Part shown: positions 25,163-34,222 of the stretch, in pieces
Layout: each line of letters begins with the position of its first letter
Numbering within the stretch: position 1 is the stretch's first letter
From: TMED27 sp041397865
Lineage (GTDB): Bacteria > Pseudomonadota > Alphaproteobacteria > Micavibrionales > Micavibrionaceae
DNA length: 64,000 nt
Assembly (NCBI GenBank): GCA_041397865.1
Contig: JAWKVT010000001.1
Span: 124,001-188,000, forward strand
Direction: 5' to 3'
Translations under genes and position numbers: made by a program
Notes under the pieces: generated by a model
Told to the model about the DNA's origin: nothing
Seen by the model: only the letters and a program-made list of their open reading frames with translations
The model's database searches: none

Positions 25163-26581
25163 ATGACAAAATCACCAAAACGTATCCCCCCGAAAAGTTG
25201 CAAAACGCCCGAAGAAGCGCTGGCGCATGTAAAGCTGATTTACAGCACCCATATCGAATTTTTACGGGAGCGCTTTAAGGAATTCGTCAAAGATGACCTG
25301 AAGGAGCGTAATTTCCGCAGTTTCTATCCGTATGCGCGCATTTCAACAAAATTCGCCAAGCGCAAAGATACGCGGCTTTCATATGGGTTTGCCCCGCGTC
25401 CGGGCACGTACAGCACCACGTTAACCCGCCCGGATATCTTTGATTATTACTATCTTGAACAATTCCGTCACATCATCAAAAACCACGATGTGCCCATTGA
25501 AATCGGCGTCAGCGACACGCCCGTTCCGCTCCATTTCGCACTGGGCGAGGATTTTCATCTGGAAAGGGATCTCACCGCCGAACAGCTCAAAGACCTGCCC
25601 GATATCTTTGATGTCCCCGATCTGGGCATCATGGACGACGAAATCGCCAACGCCACCTATCTCCGCGCCGACGGCGAAGACGACCCGCTCGCGCTCTTTA
25701 CCGCCCCGCGCGTAGATTTAAGCCTGCAAAGATTGCGGCATTATTGCGGAATGCCCGCCAATCACTTCCAGAATTTTGTCATTTTCACCAATTATCAGTT
25801 CTATATCGACGAATTTATTGAAATCGGCCAAAGAAGGTCCGGAAAAGAAGGCTATGGCGACTTTATCGGCCCCGAAGGGGCAGGGCGCATGCCGCAAATG
25901 CCCGCCTATCACCTCAAACGCGAAGACGGCAAAGGCATCACCATGGTCAATATCGGCGTCGGCCCCTCCAACGCCAAGACAATCACCGACCATATCGCCG
26001 TCCTGCGCCCGCATGCCTGGCTGATGCTCGGCCATTGCGCGGGGCTGCGCAATTCGCAAAGCCTTGGCGACTATGTTCTGGCCCACGGCTATTTGCGCGA
26101 AGATAACGTGCTGTCTCACGATCTGCCGCCAAATATCCCCATTCCGGCGCTGGCCGAAATTCAGGTCGCCTTGGAAAAGGCGGTCAGCGAGATCTGCGGC
26201 TTTGACGGCTATGACATCAAGAAAATCATGCGCACCGGCACAGTCGCCACCACCGATGACCGCAACTGGGAACTGCGCTCTGCGGTAAAACAGAACAAGC
26301 GCCTGTCGCAAAGCCGCGCGATCGCTATGGATATGGAAAGCGGAACGATCGCCGCCAACGGTTTCCGCTTCCGCGTGCCTTATGGAACCCTGCTTTGCGT
26401 TTCCGACAGGCCGCTGCATGGAGAGTTAAAGCTCCCCGGCATGGCCGACAGCTTCTACCGCCAGCGCGTAGACCAGCATCTACAGGTCGGCCTGCGCGCA
26501 ATGGAGCTTTTACGCGAACTGGAGCCGGAAAAACTCCACTCCCGCAAACTCCGTAGTTTCGACGAAGTTGCGTTTCAGTGA
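25163..26581 (+). CDS. amn: AMP nucleosidase
   Basis: 472 residues, the usual length. It hydrolyses AMP to adenine and ribose-5-phosphate. The N-terminal Amn-specific domain has YARISTKFAKRKDTRLSYG and DIFDYYYLEQFRHII; the nucleoside-phosphorylase-like C-terminal domain has NIGVGPSNAKTITDHIAVLRPHAWLMLGHCAGLRNSQ and MDMESGTIAANGFRFRVPYGTLLCVSDRPLHGELKLPG. The ATG at 25163 has only a weak AAGG directly before it, so the exact start is slightly uncertain. A single-gene unit. Confidence 0.95.
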   Translation: MTKSPKRIPPKSCKTPEEALAHVKLIYSTHIEFLRERFKEFVKDDLKERNFRSFYPYARISTKFAKRKDTRLSYGFAPRPGTYSTTLTRPDIFDYYYLEQFRHIIKNHDVPIEIGVSDTPVPLHFALGEDFHLERDLTAEQLKDLPDIFDVPDLGIMDDEIANATYLRADGEDDPLALFTAPRVDLSLQRLRHYCGMPANHFQNFVIFTNYQFYIDEFIEIGQRRSGKEGYGDFIGPEGAGRMPQMPAYHLKREDGKGITMVNIGVGPSNAKTITDHIAVLRPHAWLMLGHCAGLRNSQSLGDYVLAHGYLREDNVLSHDLPPNIPIPALAEIQVALEKAVSEICGFDGYDIKKIMRTGTVATTDDRNWELRSAVKQNKRLSQSRAIAMDMESGTIAANGFRFRVPYGTLLCVSDRPLHGELKLPGMADSFYRQRVDQHLQVGLRAMELLRELEPEKLHSRKLRSFDEVAFQ

Positions 26582-26596
26582 GGGAAAAGGGGAGTT

Positions 26597-26624
26597 AAAA
26601 AAGAAAAACGCCTCAAACGAGGCG
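26597..26624 (-). terminator. Terminator of the 26657-26941 gene
   Basis: CGCCTC at 26609-26614 pairs with GAGGCG at 26619-26624 around a four-base loop; on the minus strand it is followed by TTTTTCTTTTTT. It lies about 35 bases past the stop of the minus-strand gene and in the convergent gap with amn. Confidence 0.8.
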
Positions 26625-26656
26625 CTTGATCTGAAAATATCCTTAAATCGTCAGAT

Positions 26657-26941
26657 TTAGGTCACAATATCGACCAAAGACCCGCGCCGCAAAGTCTCGC
26701 TTTGCTGGCCGTTATCACCCTGACTGGCCGCCAGAAGCTCATCAGCCTGCCGTTGCAGGTCGTTTTGGTTGCTGGCTTCGGAACCTTGCGACTCCGCCGC
26801 CGCCGCGCCCTGAGGCTGCACACGCCCGTCTTCAGGGTCGCGCTCCTCGCGCTGACGCACTTGCGTGTTATTCTGGTCCTGCTGCGAAGGCTGGGATACC
26901 GGTATTTGCTGCGCGGCGACACCGCTAAGTGATCCGGCCAT
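26657..26941 (-). CDS. Small Gln/Glu-rich protein of unknown function
   Basis: 94 residues, no signal peptide, dominated by Gln, Glu, Arg, Ala and Ser: an intrinsically disordered composition with a hydrophobic C-terminal patch (RRGSLVDIVT). AAAGGATG lies about ten bases before the ATG at 26941. It has a good terminator, which supports a real transcription unit. No family recognised; small unstructured proteins of this kind near DUF2336 genes occur in Rhodospirillales-like genomes as far as I recall, but I cannot verify it here. Confidence 0.55.
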   Translation of the reverse strand: MAGSLSGVAAQQIPVSQPSQQDQNNTQVRQREERDPEDGRVQPQGAAAAESQGSEASNQNDLQRQADELLAASQGDNGQQSETLRRGSLVDIVT

Positions 26942-27245
26942 AATCGTTCATCCTTTTGATATAGCTAAAAACTACTAAACCCAGTATATAGAATACAGCA
27001 TAACTGTTAACAAAGAGTATAAGCCCAGACCCCGCATAAAGCAAATAAACAGATCTGCACATATTAAGGTTTTGGTAAACTCTTTTTAACGGAAATGTAA
27101 TAAATAATGCGTATATATTAACGCAGGAGAAACGGAAAACTGCGTAAAATTTAATTAAAACACTAAGAATTTCAACGCATTTCGGGGTTTCTCCCGAAAG
27201 AATAATAAAAAACAAAATGTTTGAGATAATGTATTTGGGGTACCA
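26942..27245. other. AT-rich intergenic region, divergent promoters presumed
   Basis: About 300 bases of very AT-rich sequence between divergent genes. It must carry the promoters of both the small Gln-rich gene and the DUF2336 gene. I see no convincing -35/-10 pair, hairpin, RNA gene or repeat. A minus-strand open frame through it has a composition typical of chance frames in AT-rich DNA. Confidence 0.5.
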
Positions 27246-28379
27246 ATGGATCTAAGTTTCTTAGATAAATCTTCCAGTGTAACGCCGCTGCTGGTGCGCC
27301 TGTATGATTCGCAAAAGCTTAGCGGTCTGGCTAAGGGTGAAAAACCGTTGGCCCGCGCTGAACTGGTTTCGGCGGTCACCGAATTACTGGGAATGGAACT
27401 GTCCCCCAAGGAAAGCGAACTGGTCGCCGATGTCCTGATCGGGCTTATGCGCCAGGCCGAACTGGATATGAGAGAAGCCTTGGCCGAACGCCTGGCCGTT
27501 GTTGAAAACGTGCCGCTGCGTCTGATCCTCCAGCTTGCCAATGATGAAATCAGCGTCGCCCGCCCCGTCTTAACCCAAAGCCCCATACTGGGAGACATGG
27601 ATCTTATCTATATTATCAAGTCGAAAGACTCCGATTATTGGCAGGCAATCGCCAAGCGCGAAATCATGAGCAATCAGATCATGAACCTGCTCTCCGATAC
27701 ACGCGATCTGGAAACCGCAATCGCATTGGTGGAAAATAAAGCCATCACGCTGAGCGAGCATGCGCTCGGCGTGCTGAGCGATATGGCACAGAAATCAGAC
27801 CGCCTGGCCCAGCCCTTGCTCCGCCGCGATGAGGTAACCGCCGATATTGCCAAAGCTTTGTTCAAATATGTCGGCGAAGAGATTAAAACGCTCATTAAAA
27901 AGGAATACGGAATCGAGGGAGGTTCGGTCCTCGATGCGGTTGATGAGGTTATGGGCGAACTCGCCGAGGCAAGCGAAGCCGCAGGGGAATTCGCCCCGAC
28001 CCTTTCCCTGCTTAAAGCCGCCGACCGTTATAAAGAAAAGGGGCTGCTAACAATAAAGCTGATGCTCGGCACGCTCCGTCGTGGGCAGATTCCGGCATTC
28101 ATTGCGCAATTTTCAAGATACACGGGGCTATGCCCCAAAACGACATTGGAAATTATGTCCCAATCCAGCGGGCAGGGGCTGGCCGTAATCTGCAAGGCTC
28201 ACGAACTGTCAAAAGAGGATTTCGTATCCATCTTCCTGCTGACAAACCGCGTGCGCAACCACGGCCATATGGTGGACCTTGCGGATATGACCAAAGCTAT
28301 CAATTATTATAATCGCATAAAGCCCGATATGGCGCGCAGCATTATCCGGAATTCCTTGGGCGACGAGCTTCTGAAATAA
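27246..28379 (+). CDS. DUF2336 domain protein
   Basis: 377 residues, all helical in appearance, matching the alphaproteobacterial DUF2336 family: RLAVVENVPLRLILQLANDEISVARPVLTQSPILGDMDLIYIIKSK is the characteristic segment with HEAT-like helical repeats, followed by ITLSEHALGVLSDMAQKSDRLAQPLLRRDEV. The family is often near regulatory or chemosensory genes; its biochemical role is not settled. It converges on pgk with a one-base gap, so the two stops are adjacent. Confidence 0.85.
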   Translation: MDLSFLDKSSSVTPLLVRLYDSQKLSGLAKGEKPLARAELVSAVTELLGMELSPKESELVADVLIGLMRQAELDMREALAERLAVVENVPLRLILQLANDEISVARPVLTQSPILGDMDLIYIIKSKDSDYWQAIAKREIMSNQIMNLLSDTRDLETAIALVENKAITLSEHALGVLSDMAQKSDRLAQPLLRRDEVTADIAKALFKYVGEEIKTLIKKEYGIEGGSVLDAVDEVMGELAEASEAAGEFAPTLSLLKAADRYKEKGLLTIKLMLGTLRRGQIPAFIAQFSRYTGLCPKTTLEIMSQSSGQGLAVICKAHELSKEDFVSIFLLTNRVRNHGHMVDLADMTKAINYYNRIKPDMARSIIRNSLGDELLK

Positions 28380-28380
28380 C

Positions 28381-29586
28381 TCAGGCCGCTTTCGCCGCAC
28401 TTTCCAGCGCCGCAATGCCCGGCAGGGTTTTCCCCTCAAGCCATTCTAAAAACGCCCCGCCCGCCGTCGAGATATAGGTGAAATCAGGGCACGCGTCGGC
28501 ATTTTCCAGCGCAGAAACAGTGTCTCCGCCGCCTGCAATGCTTTTGAGCTTTCCTGCTTTTGTCAGCGCCGCCGCCTTTGCTGCCAGAGCGTTCGTCCCG
28601 TTGTCAAAAGGCTTAAGCTCAAATACGCCCATCGGCCCATTCCAGAGCAGGGTCTTGCAGGCTTCCAAAACGCTTTCAACCGCCGCAATGCTTTCCGGGC
28701 CGATATCAATGGCCATTTTCCCGGCCGGAATTTCCGACGAAGAAACAACCTGCGACGGTGCATTAACCTTAAGCTCTTCGCTCACAACGCTGTCAACCGG
28801 CAGCACAATCTCGCATTGATGCGCCCGTGCCGTCTCCATAATCTTAAGCGCCTCGTCTTTCATCTCCGTTTCGCATAAAGAGCTGCCAACCTGTCCCCCT
28901 TGCGCATAGATAAACGTATTGGCCATCGCCCCGCCCAGAATAAGATAATCCACTTTCTTAACAATGTTATTTAACACATTGAGTTTTGTTGATATTTTTG
29001 ATCCGCCGACAATCGCCGCAACCGGATGCTCCGGATGTTCAAGCGCCGCGTCCAGCGCATTGAGTTCCTGCTCCATCAACAAGCCTGCCGCTGCGGGCAG
29101 GCGCTGCGCCAACCCTTCCGTACTCGCATGAGCGCGGTGCGCGGCAGAAAACGCATCATTGGCATAGATATCACCGAGCGCCGCAAGCTTCGATACAAAC
29201 GCAGGGTCGTTCGCCTTTTCACCTTTGTGAAAGCGCAAATTCTCCAGCAAGGCCACATCGCCATCGCACATGGATGACACCACAGCTTCGGCCTTCTCGC
29301 CAATACAATCCTGCGCAAAACGAATATCACACCCCCAGCGTTCCTCAAGGGTCGGCAGCAAAAATGCCAGCGACATTTCCGGGTTTTGCTCGCCCTCCGG
29401 CCTGCCGAAATGGGAAAGAATAAGAACTTTTGCTCCGCCTTCGCGCAGGAAATCAATCGTTGGCTTCAACCGGTCGATACGCGTTGTATCCATAACCTTG
29501 CCCCGCCGCGCCGGAACATTAAGGTCGGCACGCAAAAGGACTTTCCGGCCTTTAAGCTCCATATCGCGGATGGATTTGAATTTCAT
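28381..29586 (-). CDS. pgk: Phosphoglycerate kinase
   Basis: 401 residues, full length. Transfers phosphate between 1,3-bisphosphoglycerate and ADP in glycolysis. Seen: KVLLRADLNVPARRGKVMDTTRIDRLKPTI at the N-terminus, LSHFGRPEG, NDAFSAAHRAHAST (the substrate site), VGGSKISTKL, and the nucleotide loop with LWNGPMGVFEL and GGGDTVSALE. The usual gap partner is absent; the prolyl aminopeptidase gene lies 27 bases upstream on the same strand. Confidence 0.97.
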   Translation of the reverse strand: MKFKSIRDMELKGRKVLLRADLNVPARRGKVMDTTRIDRLKPTIDFLREGGAKVLILSHFGRPEGEQNPEMSLAFLLPTLEERWGCDIRFAQDCIGEKAEAVVSSMCDGDVALLENLRFHKGEKANDPAFVSKLAALGDIYANDAFSAAHRAHASTEGLAQRLPAAAGLLMEQELNALDAALEHPEHPVAAIVGGSKISTKLNVLNNIVKKVDYLILGGAMANTFIYAQGGQVGSSLCETEMKDEALKIMETARAHQCEIVLPVDSVVSEELKVNAPSQVVSSSEIPAGKMAIDIGPESIAAVESVLEACKTLLWNGPMGVFELKPFDNGTNALAAKAAALTKAGKLKSIAGGGDTVSALENADACPDFTYISTAGGAFLEWLEGKTLPGIAALESAAKAA

Positions 29587-29613
29587 GGGCGTTCCATTTC
29601 CTCAGAGTAAAAT

Positions 29614-30603
29614 TTAGCTCGCAAGGGTTTTGGCATGTTCTGTCGCTTCAATCAAGCGCGAACGTAAACTCGGGTCCAGCGCCGAATGCCCGGAATCCGG
29701 CACAACCACATAATTTGCCTCCGGCCAAAGCTGATGCAGCTTATGCGCCGTTACAATCGGGCAGATCACGTCATAGCGCCCCTGTATAATCGTTGCGGGA
29801 ATGGCCCGGAAGGTTTCAATATGCCCGAGCAGGCTGTTTTCCGGCGCGATAACTTCATGCTTGAAATAATGGGCCTCAAGCCGCGCCAACGCCAAAGCAT
29901 GGCTTTTTTGCTCATCCGTGGAAATCGTCTCATAATTGGGAAGCAGGGAAGAGCAGGCCCCCTCATAGAGACTCCAGCGGATCCCGGCTTCTTTTTGCAG
30001 CTCTTCATCGTCGCCGGTAAGACGCTTGTAGTAGCCTTCCAGAAGGTCGTCCTGCTCGCTTTCCGGCAAAAATCCCGCAAACTGCTCCCACGCTTCGGGG
30101 AAGATATTTTGCATACCATATAAAAACCAGTCTATTTCGTCCTGCTCACACAGGAAAACCCCGCGCAAAATCATGCTCAACACGCATTGCGGATGCTTCG
30201 CGGCATAGCTCAGCGCAAGCGTGCTGCCCCACGATCCGCCAAACAGATGCCAGCGCTCAATCTGGAGGTGCCCCCGCAAAGCCTCGATATCCCCAATCAG
30301 ATGCGCCGTGCTATTGTTCTCAAGACTGCCCAACGGGTGAGAGCGCCCCGCACCGCGCTGGTCGAAAATGATAATCCGGTAATAATCGGGGTCGAAAAAC
30401 CGCCTGTGCGTCGGTGTCGCTCCGGCCCCCGGCCCGCCATGCAGCAAAAGGATGGGAACGCCATCCGGGTTGCCGCTCTGTTCCCAATATAAATTATGCG
30501 TATCGTCAACGGCTAGAAAACCGCTGGAGTAGGGGGTTAGCGCGGGAAAAAGGTCGAGCAGCGGCCTGCGTGAAGAGGTATCTGCTTTTTTTTCATGCAC
30601 CAT
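29614..30603 (-). CDS. pip: Prolyl aminopeptidase
   Basis: 329-residue alpha/beta hydrolase (S33) that removes N-terminal proline. Family signatures: HGGPGAG near residue 55-61 (oxyanion site), DQRGAGRS at 81-88, nucleophile S124 in FGGSWGS, and the C-terminal histidine in VPDSGHSA. Length matches bacterial Pip. Co-directional with pgk downstream and the nuclease-fold gene upstream. Confidence 0.93.
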   Translation of the reverse strand: MVHEKKADTSSRRPLLDLFPALTPYSSGFLAVDDTHNLYWEQSGNPDGVPILLLHGGPGAGATPTHRRFFDPDYYRIIIFDQRGAGRSHPLGSLENNSTAHLIGDIEALRGHLQIERWHLFGGSWGSTLALSYAAKHPQCVLSMILRGVFLCEQDEIDWFLYGMQNIFPEAWEQFAGFLPESEQDDLLEGYYKRLTGDDEELQKEAGIRWSLYEGACSSLLPNYETISTDEQKSHALALARLEAHYFKHEVIAPENSLLGHIETFRAIPATIIQGRYDVICPIVTAHKLHQLWPEANYVVVPDSGHSALDPSLRSRLIEATEHAKTLAS

Positions 30604-30681
30604 CGCAAGCCCTGAATCTAAATCTTAAAATCTTTACGAATAGGAGCAGCTTAGGCCGACAGAGCCATAAAGGCAAAGGCT

Positions 30682-31494
30682 TTATTCGGAAAGAAGCTCA
30701 ATCGCCGCCGGGTGGTCAATCTCTATATAAGGGCCGTTATATTCCTCAACCCAGCCGCGTACGCGCACCTTTTGGCCGTTCCAGTCAAACGGGTTCAGGC
30801 CCGCTTTGGAAAAATCACGCCGGTGCGCAGGTGGAATCGAAACGGTGAAATCATCGCGCCAGCTATTCCCGAAATTCAGGTAAACCCGGTTCTTTTTAAG
30901 CGCCGCGCTTTCAATCACCCCTTCAACAATCTGAAAACTGTTAATATAGTCCTTCGCCCCTTCCGGCGTGAGAACCTGCGCATCTTTTGCCCATATGCCC
31001 AGCTTTTCTTTGCGCGCATAGCGCTCAAGGGCATAAAGCTGCGCTGCCATTTCGGGATTACGCAAACTGGTTTGAACCTGCGCCAGCCCAAGCCCCGCAA
31101 GCGTCCCTTGTACCCACGCCATATCTTTTTGCCGTACAATATGCGCCAGAACATGCCCCATACGGTTCGTGCGTCCCCAGTCTTTTTGCCGGGTCTGGTA
31201 AATCAGCACCGTTTCCCCCTCAAGCATGTCTTTCAGAATTTTCAGCGCCGTAAGGGCGAAGGGTCCGGCCTCCTGCGGCGTATCATCTGTGAAATGCAGG
31301 CCGACCAGATGAACGATATCGCCGTTACTGAGCTTCATTGTTTGCGGAGAAATAACTTCAAGCACATTGGCTTTGCCGGTTTCGCGTAGCTCTTCGAAGT
31401 TACCTTTGGGAAACGGCTGCGCCCCCGCCGGGCTAAACCATAAAAAACTGGCAAGGGAAACTAAAATGGCTAAAATGAGTTTGATTTTAAACAT
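30682..31494 (-). CDS. Secreted thermonuclease-fold (SNase-like) protein
   Basis: 270 residues with a signal peptide (FKIKLILAILVSLASFLWFSPAGAQ). The middle (about residues 40-170) follows the staphylococcal-nuclease pattern VLEVISPQTMKLSNGDIVHLVGLHF ... GRTNRMGHVLAHIV ... ALERYARKEKLGIW, but the catalytic Arg/Glu pair is not as clear as in active thermonucleases. The last ~80 residues add a beta-type domain ending VRVRGWVEEYNGPYIEIDHPAAIELL, typical of an OB-like appendage. Starts 22 bases from the divergent M48 peptidase start. Activity uncertain. Confidence 0.75.
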   Translation of the reverse strand: MFKIKLILAILVSLASFLWFSPAGAQPFPKGNFEELRETGKANVLEVISPQTMKLSNGDIVHLVGLHFTDDTPQEAGPFALTALKILKDMLEGETVLIYQTRQKDWGRTNRMGHVLAHIVRQKDMAWVQGTLAGLGLAQVQTSLRNPEMAAQLYALERYARKEKLGIWAKDAQVLTPEGAKDYINSFQIVEGVIESAALKKNRVYLNFGNSWRDDFTVSIPPAHRRDFSKAGLNPFDWNGQKVRVRGWVEEYNGPYIEIDHPAAIELLSE

Positions 31495-31516
31495 GACACC
31501 AAATTGGATGATTTCG

Positions 31517-32965
31517 ATGCGAGATTACAAGCTTTTCTTTGCGCTCATAATGTTTTTACCTGCGGCCTTTCTTTCCGCATGTTCGACAAACCCTGCAACC
31601 GGGCAGCAGCAATTCACCGCGCTGATGTCGCCGCAGCAGGAAACACAGGTCGGCGCATCCGAACATGAAAAAATCGTCAAACAATTCGGCCTGTATCAAA
31701 ATCCGGCCGTAAACGCCTACGTCAATGAAGTCGGAAAGCGCGTCACCGCCAACACCGAACGCCCGGACGTAAAATATACTTTTTACATTCTCGACAGCCC
31801 CATCGTAAACGCCTTCGCGCTGCCCGGCGGCTATATCTACGTCTCGCGCGGGCTTTTGGCCTTGGCCAACAGCGAAGCCGAACTTGCCGCCGTACTCTCC
31901 CACGAAGCCGGACACATCACAGGCCGCCACTCGGCGGAGCGCTATTCCAGAGGGGTGGTAACGTCGCTCGGCGCGGGCATCCTCTCCGCTGTACTTGATA
32001 GCTCCGGCGCAACGCAAGCACTCGGTGTTGGCGCAAATCTTTATTTAAGCTCCTATTCCAGAGGGCAGGAAAGCGAAGCCGACTCCCTCGGGCTGCGCTA
32101 CATGACACGCGGCGGCTATGATGCGCAGGCCATGCCGTCTTTCCTGTCTTCCCTTCACAGGCAGTCGGAGCTTGAAGCGCGGCTGGCCGGGCGTGAGGCC
32201 TCTGCGGGTATGGGGTATTTCTCGACTCACCCGGCCACGGCCGACCGCGTAGCACAAACGCGAGGGCAAACCGGCGCCTACCCCAAAGGCGGTCAGGTCA
32301 ACCACGACCGCCACCTCAAAACAATTGATGGCATGACCTATGGCGACAGCGAGACGCAGGGATTCGCGCGCGGGCAAAATTTCTACCACCCCGGCATCGG
32401 TTTCACCTTTTCCGTTCCCGAGGGCTTTAATATAACCAACCAGCCCTCGCAGGTTACGGCGACCTCCCGCTCCGGTGGCATCATCATTTTTGATATGGCT
32501 CCGGACACGCAAGGCTTTAACCCTGCCGCCTATGTTAAAAACTGGGTGAAGGATAAACCCTTGCAAGGACTGGAAGCCATCACTGTGAATGGAAAGCCCG
32601 GCGCCACGGCAAGCTTCACCGGCAACGTAAACGGCAAAGCCATGACGATCCGCCTCGTCGCCATAAAATACGGCAATAAATTCGCCCGTTTCCAGATGGC
32701 ATTCCCTCAAGGCGCACCGGCATCACTTGTTGAGGGCCTGAAAAAAACAACCTACAGCTTCCGCTCCATGAGCGCGGCGGAAAAACAGTCTCTGCGTCCC
32801 TACCGTATTGCCGTATTTGCCGCCCGCGCAGGCGATACAGTCGCGTCCATCGCCCGCTGGCAGCCCTTCACACAGCTTCAGGAAGAACATTTCCGCATTC
32901 TCAATGGCCTGGGACCAAACGAAGGCCTGAAAGCCGGCAGATTATATAAGAAAGTTGTTGAGTAG
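31517..32965 (+). CDS. M48-family lipoprotein metallopeptidase
   Basis: 482 residues from the ATG at 31517. A lipoprotein signal FALIMFLPAAFLSAC puts the lipidated cysteine at residue 22. The M48 zinc site is HEAGH at 129-133, with the third ligand in ESEAD at 185-189. This is the BepA/YfgC type: periplasmic proteases that act on outer-membrane proteins. After the peptidase domain comes a ~120-residue beta-rich region and a C-terminal LysM-like part (FAARAGDTVASIARW ... LNGLGPNEGLKAGRLYKKV). The frame is open to 31367, but upstream starts would bury the signal peptide. Followed by repeat C and a terminator. Confidence 0.88.
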   Translation: MRDYKLFFALIMFLPAAFLSACSTNPATGQQQFTALMSPQQETQVGASEHEKIVKQFGLYQNPAVNAYVNEVGKRVTANTERPDVKYTFYILDSPIVNAFALPGGYIYVSRGLLALANSEAELAAVLSHEAGHITGRHSAERYSRGVVTSLGAGILSAVLDSSGATQALGVGANLYLSSYSRGQESEADSLGLRYMTRGGYDAQAMPSFLSSLHRQSELEARLAGREASAGMGYFSTHPATADRVAQTRGQTGAYPKGGQVNHDRHLKTIDGMTYGDSETQGFARGQNFYHPGIGFTFSVPEGFNITNQPSQVTATSRSGGIIIFDMAPDTQGFNPAAYVKNWVKDKPLQGLEAITVNGKPGATASFTGNVNGKAMTIRLVAIKYGNKFARFQMAFPQGAPASLVEGLKKTTYSFRSMSAAEKQSLRPYRIAVFAARAGDTVASIARWQPFTQLQEEHFRILNGLGPNEGLKAGRLYKKVVE

Positions 32966-32975
32966 CCGCTTTGAT

Positions 32976-33056
32976 GTCATTGTGAGGAGGCCGTAAGGCC
33001 GACGCGGCAATCCATTTAAGAGCGCTTCTGGATTGCTTCGCTGCGCTCGCAATGAC
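32976..33056. repeat. Palindromic repeat, family C (copy 2)
   Basis: About 81 bases from GTCATTGTGAGG to CTCGCAATGAC, with inner GGCAATCCA ... TGGATTGCTTCG. Located 11 bases after the M48 stop codon. Confidence 0.85.
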
Positions 33057-33093
33057 GGCGGGCTATTTTTAATCCCTTTCGGGTTTAATTCCT

Positions 33094-33116
33094 CGCCGCT
33101 TGCGGCGCTTTTTTTT
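33094..33116 (+). terminator. Terminator after the M48 peptidase gene
   Basis: CGCCGC / GCGGCG stem with a two-base loop, followed by C and eight T. Located between repeats C and D, about 130 bases after the stop. Confidence 0.75.
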
Positions 33117-33190
33117 GTCATCCCGAGCGCAGCCGAGGGATCTGATCCACTCTCAGATTCCTCCACTCCCTACGGTCGGTCGGAATGACA
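33116..33190. repeat. Palindromic repeat, family D
   Basis: About 75 bases beginning TGTCATCCCGAGCG and ending GTCGGAATGACAG, with inner GAGGGATCTGA ... TCAGATTCCTCC. The two halves are complementary. It abuts the terminator of the M48 gene and lies just downstream of rpoH. Confidence 0.75.
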
Positions 33191-33226
33191 GCGTTGTTGA
33201 TACCTCTCCCCTTGGGACGGGGTCCT

Positions 33227-34114
33227 TCATCCTTCCAAAAACAGATTATCTGTATCCTCAACCTGATCTTCGATAGAGGTCTTGAGCTTCTCCATCGCGC
33301 GGGCCTCAAGCTGGCGCACGCGTTCTTTGCTCACGCCCAGCTCTTTCCCCAGAGCTTCAAGCGTCACAACCTCATGCCCCAAATGGCGCTGGCGGATAAT
33401 GGTTTGTTCGCGCGCGCTTAAATCCCCAAGGGCCTTGTTCAGCCAACGCGAACGCGCCTGCGAGTCCATAACGCTGGAGACAATCTCTTCCGGGTTTGGA
33501 CCCTCATCGCTCAGCATGCTTTGCCAGTCATCTTCGCCATCCTCGCTGATAACCGCATTCAGCGAAGGGTCCGCGCCCGAGAGCCGCCCCTCCATTAACT
33601 CCACATCTTTAACCTTAACGCCCAGCGCCTGCGCAATTTCCGCGCGGCCCGCATCGCTCAGCCCCTCGCGCTCTGTGCGGCCTTCAATTTTCGAACGCAA
33701 CCGGCGCAAATTAAAGAACAAAGATTTATGCGCCGAGGTCGTGCCGGTCCGCACAATCGACCAGTTGCGCAAAACATAATCCTGAATGCTTGCACGGATC
33801 CACCATGTCGCATAAGTGGAAAAACGAATATCCCGCTCCGGGTCAAAACGCTCCGCAGCCTGCATCAATCCGACATTACCTTCCTGAATAAGATCGCCCA
33901 TCGGCAACCCGTAATGGCGAAAGCGCGAGGCGACAGAAACCACAAGCCGCGTATAGGATTTCACAAGCTCATGCAATGCGCGCTCATCATCCTCGTCACG
34001 CCAGCGCCGCGCCAAGGCAAGCTCATGCTCTTTTTCAAGCATCGGCTCATTCATCGAACTGCGGATATAATCCATATTCGCTTTTTGAGTCTGCGGATCG
34101 TCTATATAGGCCAT
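33227..34114 (-). CDS. rpoH: RNA polymerase heat-shock sigma factor RpoH
   Basis: 295 residues, sigma-32 group. Region 2 has MGDLIQEGNVGLMQAAERFDPERDIRFSTYATWWIRASIQDYVLRNWSIVR; the RpoH-specific box AHKSLFFNLRRL follows at about residue 130; region 4 ends VTLEALGKELGVSKERVRQLEARAMEKL. It directs heat-shock and periplasmic-stress transcription. A CTCCCC/GGGG palindrome lies just past its stop. Upstream is a phosphatase-like gene on the same strand. Confidence 0.95.
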   Translation of the reverse strand: MAYIDDPQTQKANMDYIRSSMNEPMLEKEHELALARRWRDEDDERALHELVKSYTRLVVSVASRFRHYGLPMGDLIQEGNVGLMQAAERFDPERDIRFSTYATWWIRASIQDYVLRNWSIVRTGTTSAHKSLFFNLRRLRSKIEGRTEREGLSDAGRAEIAQALGVKVKDVELMEGRLSGADPSLNAVISEDGEDDWQSMLSDEGPNPEEIVSSVMDSQARSRWLNKALGDLSAREQTIIRQRHLGHEVVTLEALGKELGVSKERVRQLEARAMEKLKTSIEDQVEDTDNLFLEG

Positions 34115-34222
34115 ATTGCTCTCCTGTAAAATCTCTGCACTTACTTATACGTGCGTAAGCATAAAGACCTTCGCACAAACTGCCGCAAAGTTACAAATTT
34201 TTAAGAAGGAGTACGTTTTTTT

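Noticed and set aside
26925..27215. 96-codon minus-strand frame in the AT-rich gap
   Set aside because: Composition (Phe/Tyr/Ile/Leu) is what random AT-rich DNA gives, it overlaps the start of another gene, and it lacks a ribosome site.
31367..31516. N-terminal extension of the M48 peptidase
   Set aside because: Would overlap the divergent gene and displace the lipoprotein signal from the N-terminus.
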